A stretch of DNA of 31,900 nt from Oscillospiraceae bacterium (lineage in GTDB: Bacteria > Bacillota > Clostridia > Oscillospirales > Ruminococcaceae), in NCBI GenBank assembly GCA_900768245.1, contig CAAGCE010000021.1, positions 1 through 31,900 on the forward strand. Direction: 5' to 3'. The translations under genes and the position numbers were made by a program. This document shows positions 31,889 to 31,900 of the stretch, piece by piece (position 1 is the stretch's first letter; the number at the start of each line of letters is the position of its first letter). Below the pieces are notes generated by a model that saw nothing but the letters and a program-made list of their open reading frames with translations, did not search any database and was not told the DNA's origin.

Positions 31889-31900
31889 TGGGAATCCAAA

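Overview
The window reads as a chromosomal segment of an anaerobic, low- to mid-GC Gram-positive bacterium, most likely a Ruminococcus-like member of the Oscillospiraceae. The grounds are an isoleucine-pathway T-box leader, AGGAGG-type ribosome binding sites with frequent TTG starts, lipobox-type lipoproteins, two beta-mannanase families (GH26 and GH113) and a CotH / VTC-domain / DUF4956 gene trio common in that group. Species is an inference; no rRNA is present.

Positions 1-12300 look like part of a mobilizable element. On the minus strand, in transcription order, lie a MobV (Mob_Pre) relaxase, a small helix-turn-helix protein and a P4/D5-type SF3 helicase. They run away from a plus-strand XRE-type regulator, and the two promoters face each other across a palindromic operator. 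Beyond the regulator terminator come three stacked inverted repeats (4674-4764) and then a type I restriction-modification operon: hsdM, half an hsdS, the other hsdS half lying backwards between 20-bp inverted repeats, an AT-rich FRG-domain gene and hsdR. The specificity gene is therefore an invertible switch, caught here in the orientation that encodes a one-TRD HsdS. A 15-bp motif near the left edge recurs inverted just after hsdR, hinting that the restriction operon belongs to the same element. No integrase or invertase gene is visible; either could lie left of position 1.

Positions 12350-24430 are host-type metabolism, mostly on the minus strand and centred on branched-chain amino acids: ridA and ilvA behind a T-box; a cysteine desulfurase with a terminator-like hairpin between its promoter and gene; a small coiled-coil plus-strand orphan; tRNA-Leu(CAG); DUF554; a cytidylate kinase-like gene; the ABC importer livKHMGF; and the exporter azlCD. 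IlvA starts isoleucine synthesis and RidA clears its reactive enamine/imine intermediates, while Liv and Azl move the same amino acids in and out.

Positions 24430-31900 hold carbohydrate and envelope genes. GH26 lipoprotein mannanase, a Cys-rich membrane peptide, queH and a cytoplasmic-type GH113 mannanase run on the minus strand from a promoter with a palindrome in its spacer. Divergently, a VTC-domain protein, a DUF4956 membrane protein and an 800-residue CotH-kinase surface protein form a tight operon. AT-flanked dispersed repeats occur at 14486-14667, 24499-24769 and 31739-31888.
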